From assembly GCA_022843125.1 (NCBI GenBank), contig JALHOG010000064.1:1-33153 (forward strand): a stretch of 33,153 nt of DNA. The letters are read 5' to 3'. This document shows, one piece after another, positions 15,190 through 22,865 of the stretch (position 1 is the stretch's first letter; each line of letters opens with the position of its first letter). The position numbers and the translations under genes are program-made. The stretch is from Ilumatobacteraceae bacterium. Lineage in GTDB: Bacteria > Actinomycetota > Acidimicrobiia > Acidimicrobiales > Ilumatobacteraceae. The notes beneath the pieces were generated by a model. The model ran no database searches and was not told where the DNA came from. It saw only the letters and a list, made by a program, of their open reading frames with translations.

Positions 15190-16833
15190 TCACTCCCCCG
15201 CCGCGGCCACGTGTGCACCGCCGAGCGGCGCGGTCTCCTCGTAGCGCACCGGCGAGGCCGTCGCCGGGTCGGCCTCGGCCGCTGCGTGCGGGGTCGGCGC
15301 GCGGGCGGGCAGGTACTTCCACACGGTCACGACCGCGATCATCAGGATCGCAGCGGAGATCCGAAGCCCGACCGAGAGGGCGTCGACGAACGATTGATTG
15401 GCCGCGTCGACGAACGATCCCGCACCGCTCCCGAGCGAGCCGGCCACCCGCTGGGCCGAGCTCAACGAGGCGCCCGCGAGTGCGGCCCGATCGTTGTCGA
15501 GGCCGGCCGCGGCGGAGGCATCGATGATCCGCCCGGCGTACACGCTCGACACGATCGACCCGATGATCGCCACGCCGAGGGCGCCGCCGACCTGCCTGGT
15601 GGTGTCGTTGACCGCCGATCCGACACCGGCCTTCTCACGCGGCAACGAGCCCATCACCGATTCGGTGGCCGGCGCCATCGTCATGCCCATCCCACCCGCC
15701 ATCACCATGAAGAACGAGATCACGACGAGGTACGGCGTCCCGGGCTGGATCGTCGAGAGCAGCAGCAGCCCGGTGATGATCAGGCCGAGCCCGGTCAGCA
15801 CGATCCGCTTCGTGCCGGCCCGCTCGACGAGCCGTGCCGAGATCGGGGCGACGATCATCATCGTCGCCGCGTACGGGATCAGGCGAACGCCTGCCTCGAG
15901 CGGCGAGTAGCCGTGGACCAACTGCCAGTACTGGGTCATCAGGAACAGCGAGCCGAACAGGGCGAAGAAGACGAGGGTGATCGTGCCGCTCGCAGCGGAG
16001 AAGCGCGGGTTGCGGAACACGCTCATGTCGATCATCGGTGCCGACGTGCGCAGTTCCCAGGCGACGAAGGAGCCGAGGGCCGCTGCCGCCACGACGAAGC
16101 CGCCGACCACGAGCGGGTGCGTCCACCCCTTGGTCGGGCCCTCGATGATCCCGAACAGCAGGCTCGCCAGACCGACGATCGACAGCAGCGCCCCGAGCGG
16201 GTCGAGGCGCGTCTGCCGCGGATCGCGCGACGTCGGCACGATGAATGCGCCGGCCACGAGGGCGAGCAGACCGATCGGCAGGTTGACCCAGAAGACCGAG
16301 TGCCACGAGAAGTGCTCGAGCAGGAGCCCCCCGGTCACCGGGCCGATCGCCACACCGAGCCCGGAGAAGCCGGCCCACACAGCGATCGCGCGGCCGCGCT
16401 CGCGCGGGTCACGGAACACGTTGGCGAGGATCGACAGGGTCGCCGGCATGATCAGCGCGCCGCCGATCCCCATGAACGCACGGGTGAAGATCAGCTGGTT
16501 GGCGGTCTGCGACAGGGCGGCCGACGCCGAACCGATGCCGAACAGGACGATGCCGACCTGGAGGGCCCCCTTGCGGCCGAAGCGGTCCGAGAGGCTGCCG
16601 GTGGTGAGCAGCAGTCCGGCGAACACCAGCACGTACGAGTCGATGATCCACTGGATCTGGCTGTTCGTGGCGCCGAGTTCGTTCATGAGCGAGGGGATCG
16701 CCACGTTGAGGATGGTGTTGTCCATCACGATGATCAGCAAGCTGAGGCACAGCACGGCCAGGATCGCCCACCGGCGATCGTGGACGTGCGGTGGGAGCGG
16801 GTCGAGCTCGGGGAGGGAGGTGGTCGATGTCAT
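15190..16833 (-). CDS. DHA2-family MFS multidrug efflux transporter (14 TM)
   Basis: This 547-residue proton-antiport drug exporter is of the EmrB/QacA class. The first membrane helix contains LLIIVMDNTILNVAIPSL, the DHA2 D-x-T-I-x-N-x-A-x-P signature. GSLSDRFGRKGAL is motif A in loop 2-3, and GPVTGGLLL is motif C in helix 5. Fourteen hydrophobic spans fit the length. The C-terminal 40 residues are soluble and acidic/Ala-rich. GAAGG lies six bases upstream of ATG 16833; an open frame further upstream has no such site. It is first in an operon with its TetR regulator and probably truA. Substrates cannot be read from sequence. Confidence 0.94.
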   Translation of the reverse strand: MTSTTSLPELDPLPPHVHDRRWAILAVLCLSLLIIVMDNTILNVAIPSLMNELGATNSQIQWIIDSYVLVFAGLLLTTGSLSDRFGRKGALQVGIVLFGIGSASAALSQTANQLIFTRAFMGIGGALIMPATLSILANVFRDPRERGRAIAVWAGFSGLGVAIGPVTGGLLLEHFSWHSVFWVNLPIGLLALVAGAFIVPTSRDPRQTRLDPLGALLSIVGLASLLFGIIEGPTKGWTHPLVVGGFVVAAAALGSFVAWELRTSAPMIDMSVFRNPRFSAASGTITLVFFALFGSLFLMTQYWQLVHGYSPLEAGVRLIPYAATMMIVAPISARLVERAGTKRIVLTGLGLIITGLLLLSTIQPGTPYLVVISFFMVMAGGMGMTMAPATESVMGSLPREKAGVGSAVNDTTRQVGGALGVAIIGSIVSSVYAGRIIDASAAAGLDNDRAALAGASLSSAQRVAGSLGSGAGSFVDAANQSFVDALSVGLRISAAILMIAVVTVWKYLPARAPTPHAAAEADPATASPVRYEETAPLGGAHVAAAGE

Positions 16834-16848
16834 GGGCAACCTTCGGCG

Positions 16849-16881
16849 ATTTACGAAACGAAACAGGCGCGTATTGTAAAT
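16849..16881 (-). promoter_or_regulatory. Promoter and candidate TetR operator of the efflux operon
   Basis: On the minus strand TACAAT (16878-16873) is a five-of-six match to a -10 box, with no clear -35. ATTTAC (16849-16854) and GTAAAT (16876-16881) form a perfect 6-bp inverted repeat around 21 bp that overlaps this box and the transcription start. The interval is AT-rich compared with its surroundings and contains a repeated GAAAC/GTTTC element. This arrangement suits repression by the TetR protein of the same operon. Confidence 0.5.
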
Positions 16882-16940
16882 GGTCGAGTCGTCGCTCGCA
16901 GCACCGCACGACGTGATCCCCGTCACCGGCGCCGGGACGC

Positions 16941-16974
16941 GCAACGGCCCCGGCATCACTGCCGGGGCCGTTGC
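16941..16974 (-). terminator. Strong hairpin terminator after rplQ
   Basis: A perfect 14-bp stem, GCAACGGCCCCGGC (16941-16954) with GCCGGGGCCGTTGC (16961-16974), encloses a 6-base loop. It lies 30 bp beyond the rplQ stop. No T tract follows, which is common for actinobacterial terminators. It separates the ribosomal transcript from the efflux operon. Confidence 0.8.
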
Positions 16975-17004
16975 GAAGCGTCCGTACGTCGGACGTGCGT
17001 GCGA

Positions 17005-17373
17005 TCAGACGAGCTCGATGCGCGCCATCTGGGCGTTGTCGCCCTCGCGGCCGCCGAGCTTCAGGATGCGGGTGTACCCACCGTTGCGCTCGGTGTAGCG
17101 GGGCGCGACCTCGTTGACGAGCTTGTGGGTCATCTCACGGTCGCCGAGGTAGCCCTGGATCTGGCGGATCCGGTGCACGCGCATCGGGCCGTCCTGGGCC
17201 TTCTTGGCCTTGGTGATCAGCTTCTCCGCGATCGGACGCAGCGCCTTGGCCTTCGCCTCGGTGGTGGTGATCGCCTCGGCGGCGAACAGCGAGGCGCAGA
17301 GGTTGGCCATCATCAGGCGCTGGTGTTGGGAGCTTCCGCCGAAGTTGCGGGCACGGCGTGGGGTTGCAGGCAT
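17005..17373 (-). CDS. rplQ: 50S ribosomal protein L17
   Basis: This is a 122-residue L17. Residues 14-45 (SSQHQRLMMANLCASL, then TTEAKAKALRPIAEKLIT) are the conserved core, and NGGYTRILKLGGREGDNAQMARIELV is the usual C-terminus (written here as motif positions about 97-122). It is the last gene of the infA-to-rplQ transcript, 58 bp after rpoA, and is followed by a strong hairpin. Confidence 0.98.
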   Translation of the reverse strand: MPATPRRARNFGGSSQHQRLMMANLCASLFAAEAITTTEAKAKALRPIAEKLITKAKKAQDGPMRVHRIRQIQGYLGDREMTHKLVNEVAPRYTERNGGYTRILKLGGREGDNAQMARIELV

Positions 17374-17431
17374 CTCAGTGTTCTTTCAGGCGTGCGATCG
17401 GTGACGATCAGATGGGGTGGGCGGAGCTGGA

Positions 17432-18364
17432 TCAGCCGCGCAGCGACAGGCCGCGCTCGTCCAGCTTCTCCTTGACCTCGTCCAGGCTCTTCTGGCCGAA
17501 GTTGGTGATGTTGAGGAGGTCGTCCTCGGTCTTCGTGAGGAGCTCCCCGATCGTGTTGACCTGGGCGCGCTTGAGGCAGTTGCGCGGGCGCTCGGACAGG
17601 TCGAGATCTTCGATCGGGAGGTCGAGGTCGGGCGAGCTCGCCGCCGCATCGACCATCTCGCCGAGCTCGAGGCCCTTGGGCTCGTCGCTCATCGAGGCGA
17701 CCAGGTCGACCAGCGAACGCAGCGTCGCACCCGCCGAAGCGAGCGCCTCGGCCGGCGTGATCGAGCCGTCGGTCTCGATCTCCATGATCAGGTTGTCGTA
17801 GTTGGTCGACTGCTCGACGCGGGTCGGCTCGACGTCGAAGCTGACGCGACGCACCGGGCTGAAGATCGCGTCGATCGGGATGACGCCGATGATCCGGTTC
17901 TCGGTCTCGCGCTGGCTCGAGGCGTAGCCACGGCCCTGCTCGACCGCGAGGTCGATGGCGAGGCGAGCCTTGCCGTTCAGCGTGGCGATGTGGAGGTCCT
18001 TGTTGAGGATCTCGACGTCGGACGGGCACTCGATGTCGCCGGCGGTGATGACGGCCGGGCCACGCACGTCGAGGCGCAGGTTGACGGCCTCGTCGGCGGT
18101 CGAGGTGAGCACGACGTCCTTGATGTTCAAGATGATGTCGGTGACGTCTTCGGCAACACCGTTGATGGTGTCGAACTCGTGGAGGGCATCATCGAACCGG
18201 ACCGTGGTGACGGCCGCACCGGGGATCGACGAGAGCAGGGTGCGCCGGAGCGAGTTGCCGAGCGTGTGGCCGAAGCCGGGCTCGAGCGGTCCGATGGCGA
18301 ACCGCTGCAGGTTGTTGGACTCCTCGCCGAGGGCTTCGACGGTGGGGCGCTGCATGACGAGCAT
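17432..18364 (-). CDS. rpoA: DNA-directed RNA polymerase subunit alpha
   Basis: This 310-residue alpha subunit has its N-terminal dimerisation domain at about 1-225 (EPGFGHTLGNSLRRTLLSS near residue 28; VEQGRGY). An acidic linker precedes the C-terminal domain (about 245-310), with LDLSERPRNCLKRAQVNTIG and NFGQKSLDEVKEKL, which bind UP-element DNA and activators. ATG 18364 has GAAAGG 11 bases upstream; ATG 18355 is an alternative with no such site. The order rpsD-rpoA-rplQ is standard. Confidence 0.98.
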   Translation of the reverse strand: MLVMQRPTVEALGEESNNLQRFAIGPLEPGFGHTLGNSLRRTLLSSIPGAAVTTVRFDDALHEFDTINGVAEDVTDIILNIKDVVLTSTADEAVNLRLDVRGPAVITAGDIECPSDVEILNKDLHIATLNGKARLAIDLAVEQGRGYASSQRETENRIIGVIPIDAIFSPVRRVSFDVEPTRVEQSTNYDNLIMEIETDGSITPAEALASAGATLRSLVDLVASMSDEPKGLELGEMVDAAASSPDLDLPIEDLDLSERPRNCLKRAQVNTIGELLTKTEDDLLNITNFGQKSLDEVKEKLDERGLSLRG

Positions 18365-18472
18365 GTGCTGCCGGGCCTTTCTTCTCTCTGTCGCTGCGTG
18401 AGATGTGTGGTGGGGTCGGGTTGCGGTGGTGAGGCGCCTCCCGGCGCGTCGGCTCTGACGCTGGTGGGACGC

Positions 18473-19090
18473 TTACTTCGAGTAGAGCTCGACGATGAGC
18501 GACTCGCGGACCGGCACGTCGATGTGGTCGCGCTGCGGCATGTCGCGAACGGTGACCTGCTTGCCGCCGTCGCCGGTCTCGAGCCAGCCGACGACCGTTC
18601 GGTCGAGCACGTCGATGTTGTGCTGGACGACGATCATCGCGGCGGCCTTCGGCGACAGCGAGATGACGTCGCCCTTGCGGACACGGGCCGATGCGATGTC
18701 GACGCGGCGACCGTTGACGTGGATCAGCCCGTGATTCACGAACTGGCGTGCCTGCGGGCGGGTCGATGCCCAACCGGCGCGGTAGACGATGTTGTCGAGA
18801 CGGGTCTCGAGCATGATGAGCAGGTTGAGACCCGTGTTGCCCTGGGTACGCAACGCCTCTTCGTACGTCTTGCGGAACTGCCGCTCGAGCAACCCGTAGA
18901 TGTACTTCGCCTTCTGCTTCTCCTGGAGCTGCGCCAGGTACTCGCTGCCGGCGTTGCGGCGGCGGGTGCGGCCGTGGGCGCCGGGCGGGAAGGGGCGACG
19001 ATCGAGCGCCTTGCGGCCCTTCTCGTTCTCGAAGATGTTGGTGGCAAGGCGGCGCGAGACGCGCACCTTCGGACCGGTGTAACGAGCCAT
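18473..19090 (-). CDS. rpsD: 30S ribosomal protein S4
   Basis: This is a 205-residue S4, without the zinc-finger cysteines of some paralogues. MARYTGPKVRVSRRL at the start, RQFRKTYEEALRTQGNTG, and the S4 RNA-binding domain TRPQARQFVNHGLIHVNGR are clear. ATG 19090 is the family start, with GGAGGGG about 11 bases upstream; the longer upstream frame is not needed. It is 5 bp after rpsK and 108 bp before rpoA. Confidence 0.98.
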   Translation of the reverse strand: MARYTGPKVRVSRRLATNIFENEKGRKALDRRPFPPGAHGRTRRRNAGSEYLAQLQEKQKAKYIYGLLERQFRKTYEEALRTQGNTGLNLLIMLETRLDNIVYRAGWASTRPQARQFVNHGLIHVNGRRVDIASARVRKGDVISLSPKAAAMIVVQHNIDVLDRTVVGWLETGDGGKQVTVRDMPQRDHIDVPVRESLIVELYSK

Positions 19091-19095
19091 GACGC

Positions 19096-19494
19096 TCAGC
19101 CCCTCCGACGCTTCGGGACGGTGCAACCGTTGTGCGGGACCGGGGTGACGTCCTTGATCGACGTGACCTCGATGCCCGTGTTCTGGATCGAACGGACCGC
19201 GGTGTCGCGACCCGAACCGGGGCCCTTCACCTGGACCTCGACGCGACGCAGACCGTGCTCCATCGCGGCGGTTGCGGCGCGCTCGGCGGCCTGCTGCGCT
19301 GCGTAGGGCGTGCTCTTGCGGCTGCCCTTGAAGCCGACCGCACCCGACGATGCCCAGGAGATGACGTTGCCCTGGGTGTCGGTGATCGTCACGATCGTGT
19401 TGTTGAACGAGCTCTTGATGTGCACGACGCCCGTCGAGATGTTCTTGCGGTCGCGCTTGCGGGGGCGGCGACCGCCCGGCTTTGCCTTCGCCAC
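19096..19494 (-). CDS. rpsK: 30S ribosomal protein S11
   Basis: This is a 132-residue S11. [38 protein letters not shown] and the closing [18 protein letters not shown] are canonical. The start is GTG 19494, with GAGGAAG five bases upstream; that site lies inside the last codons of rpsM. Longer upstream frames are rpsM shadow. The basic N-terminus ([12 protein letters not shown]) is normal for Actinobacteria. Confidence 0.98.
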   Translation of the reverse strand: MAKAKPGGRRPRKRDRKNISTGVVHIKSSFNNTIVTITDTQGNVISWASSGAVGFKGSRKSTPYAAQQAAERAATAAMEHGLRRVEVQVKGPGSGRDTAVRSIQNTGIEVTSIKDVTPVPHNGCTVPKRRRG

Positions 19495-19496
19495 GA

Positions 19497-19877
19497 TTAC
19501 TTCCTCACAGCCTTCTTCTTGTTGGCAACGGTGCGCTTCGGACCCTTGCGGGTGCGCGCGTTGGTGTGGGTGCGCTGGCCACGGACCGGCAGCCCCTTGC
19601 GGTGCCGGACGCCCTGGAGGCACCCGATCTCGATCTTGCGCTTGATGTCGGTCTGGACGTCGCGGCGCAGGTCACCCTCGATGGTGAGGTTCTGGTCGAC
19701 GTACTGACGGATCTGGTTGACCTCGTCCTCGGTGAGCTGCGAGACCTTGGTGTTGCGATCGAGCCCGAGGGCGTCGCAGAGCTGCTGCGCCGTCGTCTTG
19801 CCGATGCCAAAGATGTAGGTGAGCGAGATCTCCAACCGCTTCTCGCGGGGGATGTCGACGCCGGCGATACGTGCCAT
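19497..19877 (-). CDS. rpsM: 30S ribosomal protein S13
   Basis: This is a 126-residue S13. [33 protein letters not shown], the H2TH region, and [19 protein letters not shown] near the end are canonical. The basic Lys-rich C-terminus reaches the A- and P-site tRNAs. It lies 31 bp after rpmJ and 2 bp before rpsK. Confidence 0.98.
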   Translation of the reverse strand: MARIAGVDIPREKRLEISLTYIFGIGKTTAQQLCDALGLDRNTKVSQLTEDEVNQIRQYVDQNLTIEGDLRRDVQTDIKRKIEIGCLQGVRHRKGLPVRGQRTHTNARTRKGPKRTVANKKKAVRK

Positions 19878-19908
19878 GTGTTTCGTTGCCTCTTCTTCTC
19901 AGCCTGTG

Positions 19909-20022
19909 TCAGCCCTGGCGCTGCTTGTGGCGCGGGTTCTCGCAGATCACCTGGACGCGACCGTGCCGACGGATCACTCGGCACTTCTCGCACATCTTCT
20001 TGACGCTGGGTCGGACCTTCAC
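19909..20022 (-). CDS. rpmJ: 50S ribosomal protein L36 (zinc-binding type)
   Basis: This 37-residue L36 reads [20 protein letters not shown], followed by a stretch containing Cys and His. It keeps the C-x2-C...C...H zinc ribbon, so it is the C+ form and not the zinc-free paralogue. It starts at GTG 20022, fixed by the family N-terminus. It is 10 bp after infA and 31 bp before rpsM. Confidence 0.97.
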   Translation of the reverse strand: MKVRPSVKKMCEKCRVIRRHGRVQVICENPRHKQRQG

Positions 20023-20032
20023 TGCAGCTCTC

Positions 20033-20257
20033 TCACTTGTAGCGATACGTGATACGACCCCGGGTGAGGTCGTACGGGGTGAGCTCCACCTGCACCTTGT
20101 CGCCGGGAAGGATGCGGATGTAGTGCATCCGCATCTTTCCGGAGATGTGGGCCAGCACCTTGTGGCCATTCTCCAGCTCGACGCGGAACATCGCGTTCGG
20201 CAGCGACTCAACGATCGTCCCTTCCAGAACGATCGCATCTTCCTTCGGCTTCGGCAG
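20033..20257 (-). CDS. infA: Translation initiation factor IF-1, probable CTG start
   Basis: This is a 74-residue OB-fold IF-1. [20 protein letters not shown], then [20 protein letters not shown], and [14 protein letters not shown] at the end are near-perfect family matches. Homology demands a start at about residue PKPKEDAI, and no ATG, GTG or TTG is there. CTG at 20257-20255 sits exactly at position 1 with GAGGAGAG five bases upstream (20263-20270). Upstream ATGs in the open frame (for example 20344) would add about 29 or more Arg/Pro-rich residues unlike any IF-1 I know. infA leads the rpmJ-rpsM-rpsK-rpsD-rpoA-rplQ transcript. Confidence 0.93.
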   Translation of the reverse strand: MPKPKEDAIVLEGTIVESLPNAMFRVELENGHKVLAHISGKMRMHYIRILPGDKVQVELTPYDLTRGRITYRYK

Positions 20258-20317
20258 GGGAACTCTCCTCGGTCGATGAACGGGCCAGGGTGGCCTGTTC
20301 GAACGGGCACGGACGAA

Positions 20318-20335
20318 CGGTCTGCGCGCAGACCG
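20318..20335 (-). promoter_or_regulatory. Palindromic hairpin at the 5' end of the infA leader
   Basis: CGGTCTGCGCGCAGACCG is a perfect 18-bp palindrome that can fold as a 7-bp stem with a CGCG loop. On the minus strand it directly follows a possible -10 box, TAGCAT (20348-20343), so it would lie at the very start of the infA message, about 60 bases before the CTG. It may stabilise the mRNA or bind a regulator. The promoter match is weak, and no -35 is evident. Confidence 0.4.
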
Positions 20336-20483
20336 GTTGACCATGCTATCGGGGCCTTTCCGGATCGCCACAGGCCCGATCCGCCACTTTTCGAGCCGCC
20401 TGTGCTACGACCGCGCGACGGTCGGCACTGGCCGTGACCTGCGCCTCCGTGCCTCGTCGACGGCGCCCCGGACGGTCCCGATC

Positions 20484-20879
20484 GTGAGGACGAAACGGCT
20501 CGTCGGGCTGCTCGGGGCCCTGCTGCTCGCCGGGTGCGGCGAGACAGCGTCCGAACCCCCCGTGAGCGGCGCCGACGGTCTGATCGAGGCGCCAGCGTGC
20601 CGGGAGGCCGTTCCGGCCGCTGCCACGGCCCCGGCAGCCGATCCAGCAGCTGTGACCGTCCAGATCGCCCCGACGGCGCTCGTGCAGGTCGACCATCGCG
20701 GCCGGGTCGTCGCAGCGTGGACCAACACCGGGTGCGCGCCCAGTCTGGGCGACGACGTCTACATCGAAGGTCCGGATGGCAGGATCCGCCCCGCCCGAGC
20801 GGCAGCCCTCGTCACTCACCCGTGGATCGGGGACTTCACGCAGCCCGGCGTGTTCGCGTCACAGACACCTGAACGCTGA
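20484..20879 (+). CDS. Small putative lipoprotein
   Basis: This 131-residue protein has a short basic start (RTKRL), a hydrophobic stretch and the lipobox LLLAGC, so it should be lipidated at about Cys18 and anchored outside the membrane. The mature part is Ala/Pro-rich, then carries a compact region with [20 protein letters not shown] that may form a small beta domain. I recognise no family. GTG 20484 is chosen because it gives a clean lipoprotein signal; the frame is open further upstream but lacks signal features there. It is divergent from infA and convergent with the LamG/FG-GAP gene (16 bp between stops, no hairpin seen). Confidence 0.7.
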   Translation: MRTKRLVGLLGALLLAGCGETASEPPVSGADGLIEAPACREAVPAAATAPAADPAAVTVQIAPTALVQVDHRGRVVAAWTNTGCAPSLGDDVYIEGPDGRIRPARAAALVTHPWIGDFTQPGVFASQTPER

Positions 20880-20895
20880 TCGCGGCGTCGTCGGC

Positions 20896-22854
20896 TCAGC
20901 CGGCGAACACGTACGCACCACCGCTGTTGGACCCCTGGTCGTCATCGAGGTAGGCGCCGACGACGATGTCACCGGAGATCGCGACCGCCACGCCGAACCG
21001 GTCGCCGGCAGCCGCGTCGTCGGCCTGCAGCTTGGTGAGCTGCTCCCAGACGCCGGTGGATCGGTTGAACAGGTACGCCGAGCCGCTCTGGCTGGCCGTC
21101 CCGGCGTCCTGGTAGGCGCCGGACACCGCGGTGCCACCGTCGATGGCGACACCGACACCGAACCGTGCGCCAGGTGCGGCGTCGACTGCGGTCAGGGTCG
21201 CCTGCTGCGACCACACCCCGGCCGTTCGGACGAAGACCGATGCCGAACCGCTCGCGTCGCCGGCATCGTCGTCGAACGGTGATCCGCCGATCACCGAGTC
21301 GCCGTCGATCGCGACCGACGTCCCGAACTCGTCGCCTGCCGCCCCACTCGCAGGCGTGAACGCCGCCTGCTCCGCCCAGGTTCCCGCTGTGCGGACATAG
21401 ACCGAGGCCGAACCGGAGTTCGTCCCGACCGCGTCGGCGCCGGGCCGACCGACGACGACGGTGTCGCCGTCGACCGCCACCGATGCACCGTGGTCGTCGC
21501 CCGCGGCGGCGCCGGTGGCGACCAGTTTCGCCGCCTGGGTCCAGCCGGAGGGGCCTCGGGCGAACACGTACGCTGCGCCGCTGTTGCTCCCGGCGTCGTC
21601 ATCACCGGGTGCGCCGACGGCGATCGTGTCGCCGTCGATCGCCACCGCATAGCCGAACCCATCGCCCGCCGATGCGTCGACTGCGAGCAGCTTGGCAGCC
21701 TGCGCCCACACGGTCCCGGTACGGGTGAACACGTACGCCGCCCCGCTGTCGGTCCCGCCGCCGTTGTTGCCGTACGACCCGACCACCGCGGTGTCGCCGC
21801 TGATCGCCACCGACCAGCCGAGCTGGTCGCTGAGACCGGCGTCGGAGGCGACGAGGCGCTGTTGCTGGACCCATCCGCCGGCCTGGAGCGTGAACACGTA
21901 CGCCGCCCCGCTGAAGATGTTGGCGGCGTTCTGCAACGGGGCCCCGACGATGATGCTGGTGCTGTCGACGTCGACCGCGAACCCGAACCAACCGTTCGAC
22001 GTGCCGCCGGGCGGGAGCAGCTTGGCCCGCTGGACCGGGACGAACGTGCACTTGCCCTCGGTGCCGGCGGTGTGGATCGCCGCCACCTCGGCGGGCGTGA
22101 TGGCGCGACGCCAGACGGTCGGTTCGTCCAACACGCCGGTGAAGTAGAACGGGTTGCCGAGGCCTGCCTGGCTCCCCAACCGGAACTCGGTCGCCGGCGC
22201 CCCGTTGAGGGGCAACCCCTGCGAGGGCCGGCTGTCGACCAGCGCGCCGTCGACGTAGACGGCCGTCTCCGCGAGGTTCCAGGTGACGGCCACGTGGTGG
22301 AAGTCGCCGTCGGCGAAGTCGGGCACGATCACGTACTGCTCGACGGGTCGCTGGGTCGAGATCTCGTCGGTCATCCAGATCAGCTCGCCCGTCGGGCCGA
22401 TCCGGAGCGCGAACGAGCGGCTGGTGTCGTCGCCGCTCAGTTCGTCCCACCGAGACACGATCGTCTGGACGAGGCCGTTGGCGACAGGCCGCACCCACGC
22501 CTCGAACGAGACGCCGTCGGCCACGGTGGGGAGCGCCGACGTGGTGACCGTGGATTCGCCGTCGAACGCCATGCCGCGCCGCACGGCGGCGTCGGAGAAG
22601 GTCACCGAGCCGCTGAGATCGGGGCCGGTCTGACCGGTGAGGTCGTCTTCGCCGCGCCACCAGCCGATGACGTCGGCGATGTCGACGACGCACGTGTCGA
22701 CCGGAGCGGCGAGTGCCGTGGGCTGGGCGCCGGGCCCGATCGCGCCGAGCAGCGTCATCGTCAGCGCGCCGAGCGTGACGGCCACCCGGACCGACCGGCG
22801 GCCGCCAGCCGGGCGCGCCGCCGGTGCCGGCACACCGTCCCCAGGATCCCGCAT
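20896..22854 (-). CDS. Secreted LamG + seven-bladed FG-GAP beta-propeller protein
   Basis: This is a 652-residue exported protein. A twin-Arg-like basic start and a hydrophobic stretch (residues 22-50, ending ALAA-PV) look like a signal peptide. A LamG/concanavalin-type domain covers about 55-268 (ADVIGWWRGEDDLTG; DFHHVAVTWN; LDEPTVWRRAITPAE). Seven integrin-alpha-like FG-GAP repeats follow, with the Phe/Leu/His-Gly step at 290, 345, 400, 455, 510, 565 and 620, an exact 55-residue period. Asp-rich calcium-loop-like turns (GDDDAGSNSG, DDDQGSNSG) occur in most blades. The segment PVQRAKL before blade 1 looks like the missing last strand of blade 7, so the ring can close. GGAG lies upstream of ATG 22854. 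It is 11 bp after the next LamG gene. The binding target is unknown. Confidence 0.85.
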   Translation of the reverse strand: MRDPGDGVPAPAARPAGGRRSVRVAVTLGALTMTLLGAIGPGAQPTALAAPVDTCVVDIADVIGWWRGEDDLTGQTGPDLSGSVTFSDAAVRRGMAFDGESTVTTSALPTVADGVSFEAWVRPVANGLVQTIVSRWDELSGDDTSRSFALRIGPTGELIWMTDEISTQRPVEQYVIVPDFADGDFHHVAVTWNLAETAVYVDGALVDSRPSQGLPLNGAPATEFRLGSQAGLGNPFYFTGVLDEPTVWRRAITPAEVAAIHTAGTEGKCTFVPVQRAKLLPPGGTSNGWFGFAVDVDSTSIIVGAPLQNAANIFSGAAYVFTLQAGGWVQQQRLVASDAGLSDQLGWSVAISGDTAVVGSYGNNGGGTDSGAAYVFTRTGTVWAQAAKLLAVDASAGDGFGYAVAIDGDTIAVGAPGDDDAGSNSGAAYVFARGPSGWTQAAKLVATGAAAGDDHGASVAVDGDTVVVGRPGADAVGTNSGSASVYVRTAGTWAEQAAFTPASGAAGDEFGTSVAIDGDSVIGGSPFDDDAGDASGSASVFVRTAGVWSQQATLTAVDAAPGARFGVGVAIDGGTAVSGAYQDAGTASQSGSAYLFNRSTGVWEQLTKLQADDAAAGDRFGVAVAISGDIVVGAYLDDDQGSNSGGAYVFAG

Positions 22855-22865
22855 GTCGTGCTCCG

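Noticed and set aside
14582..16833. Mobile element carrying the efflux pair
   Set aside because: No transposase, integrase, terminal inverted repeats or target duplication is seen, and GC content matches the surroundings.
15211..17475. 754-codon plus-strand open frame opposite the MFS and rplQ genes
   Set aside because: It shows an His/Arg/Asp-rich shadow composition and runs across the terminator and promoter of real genes.
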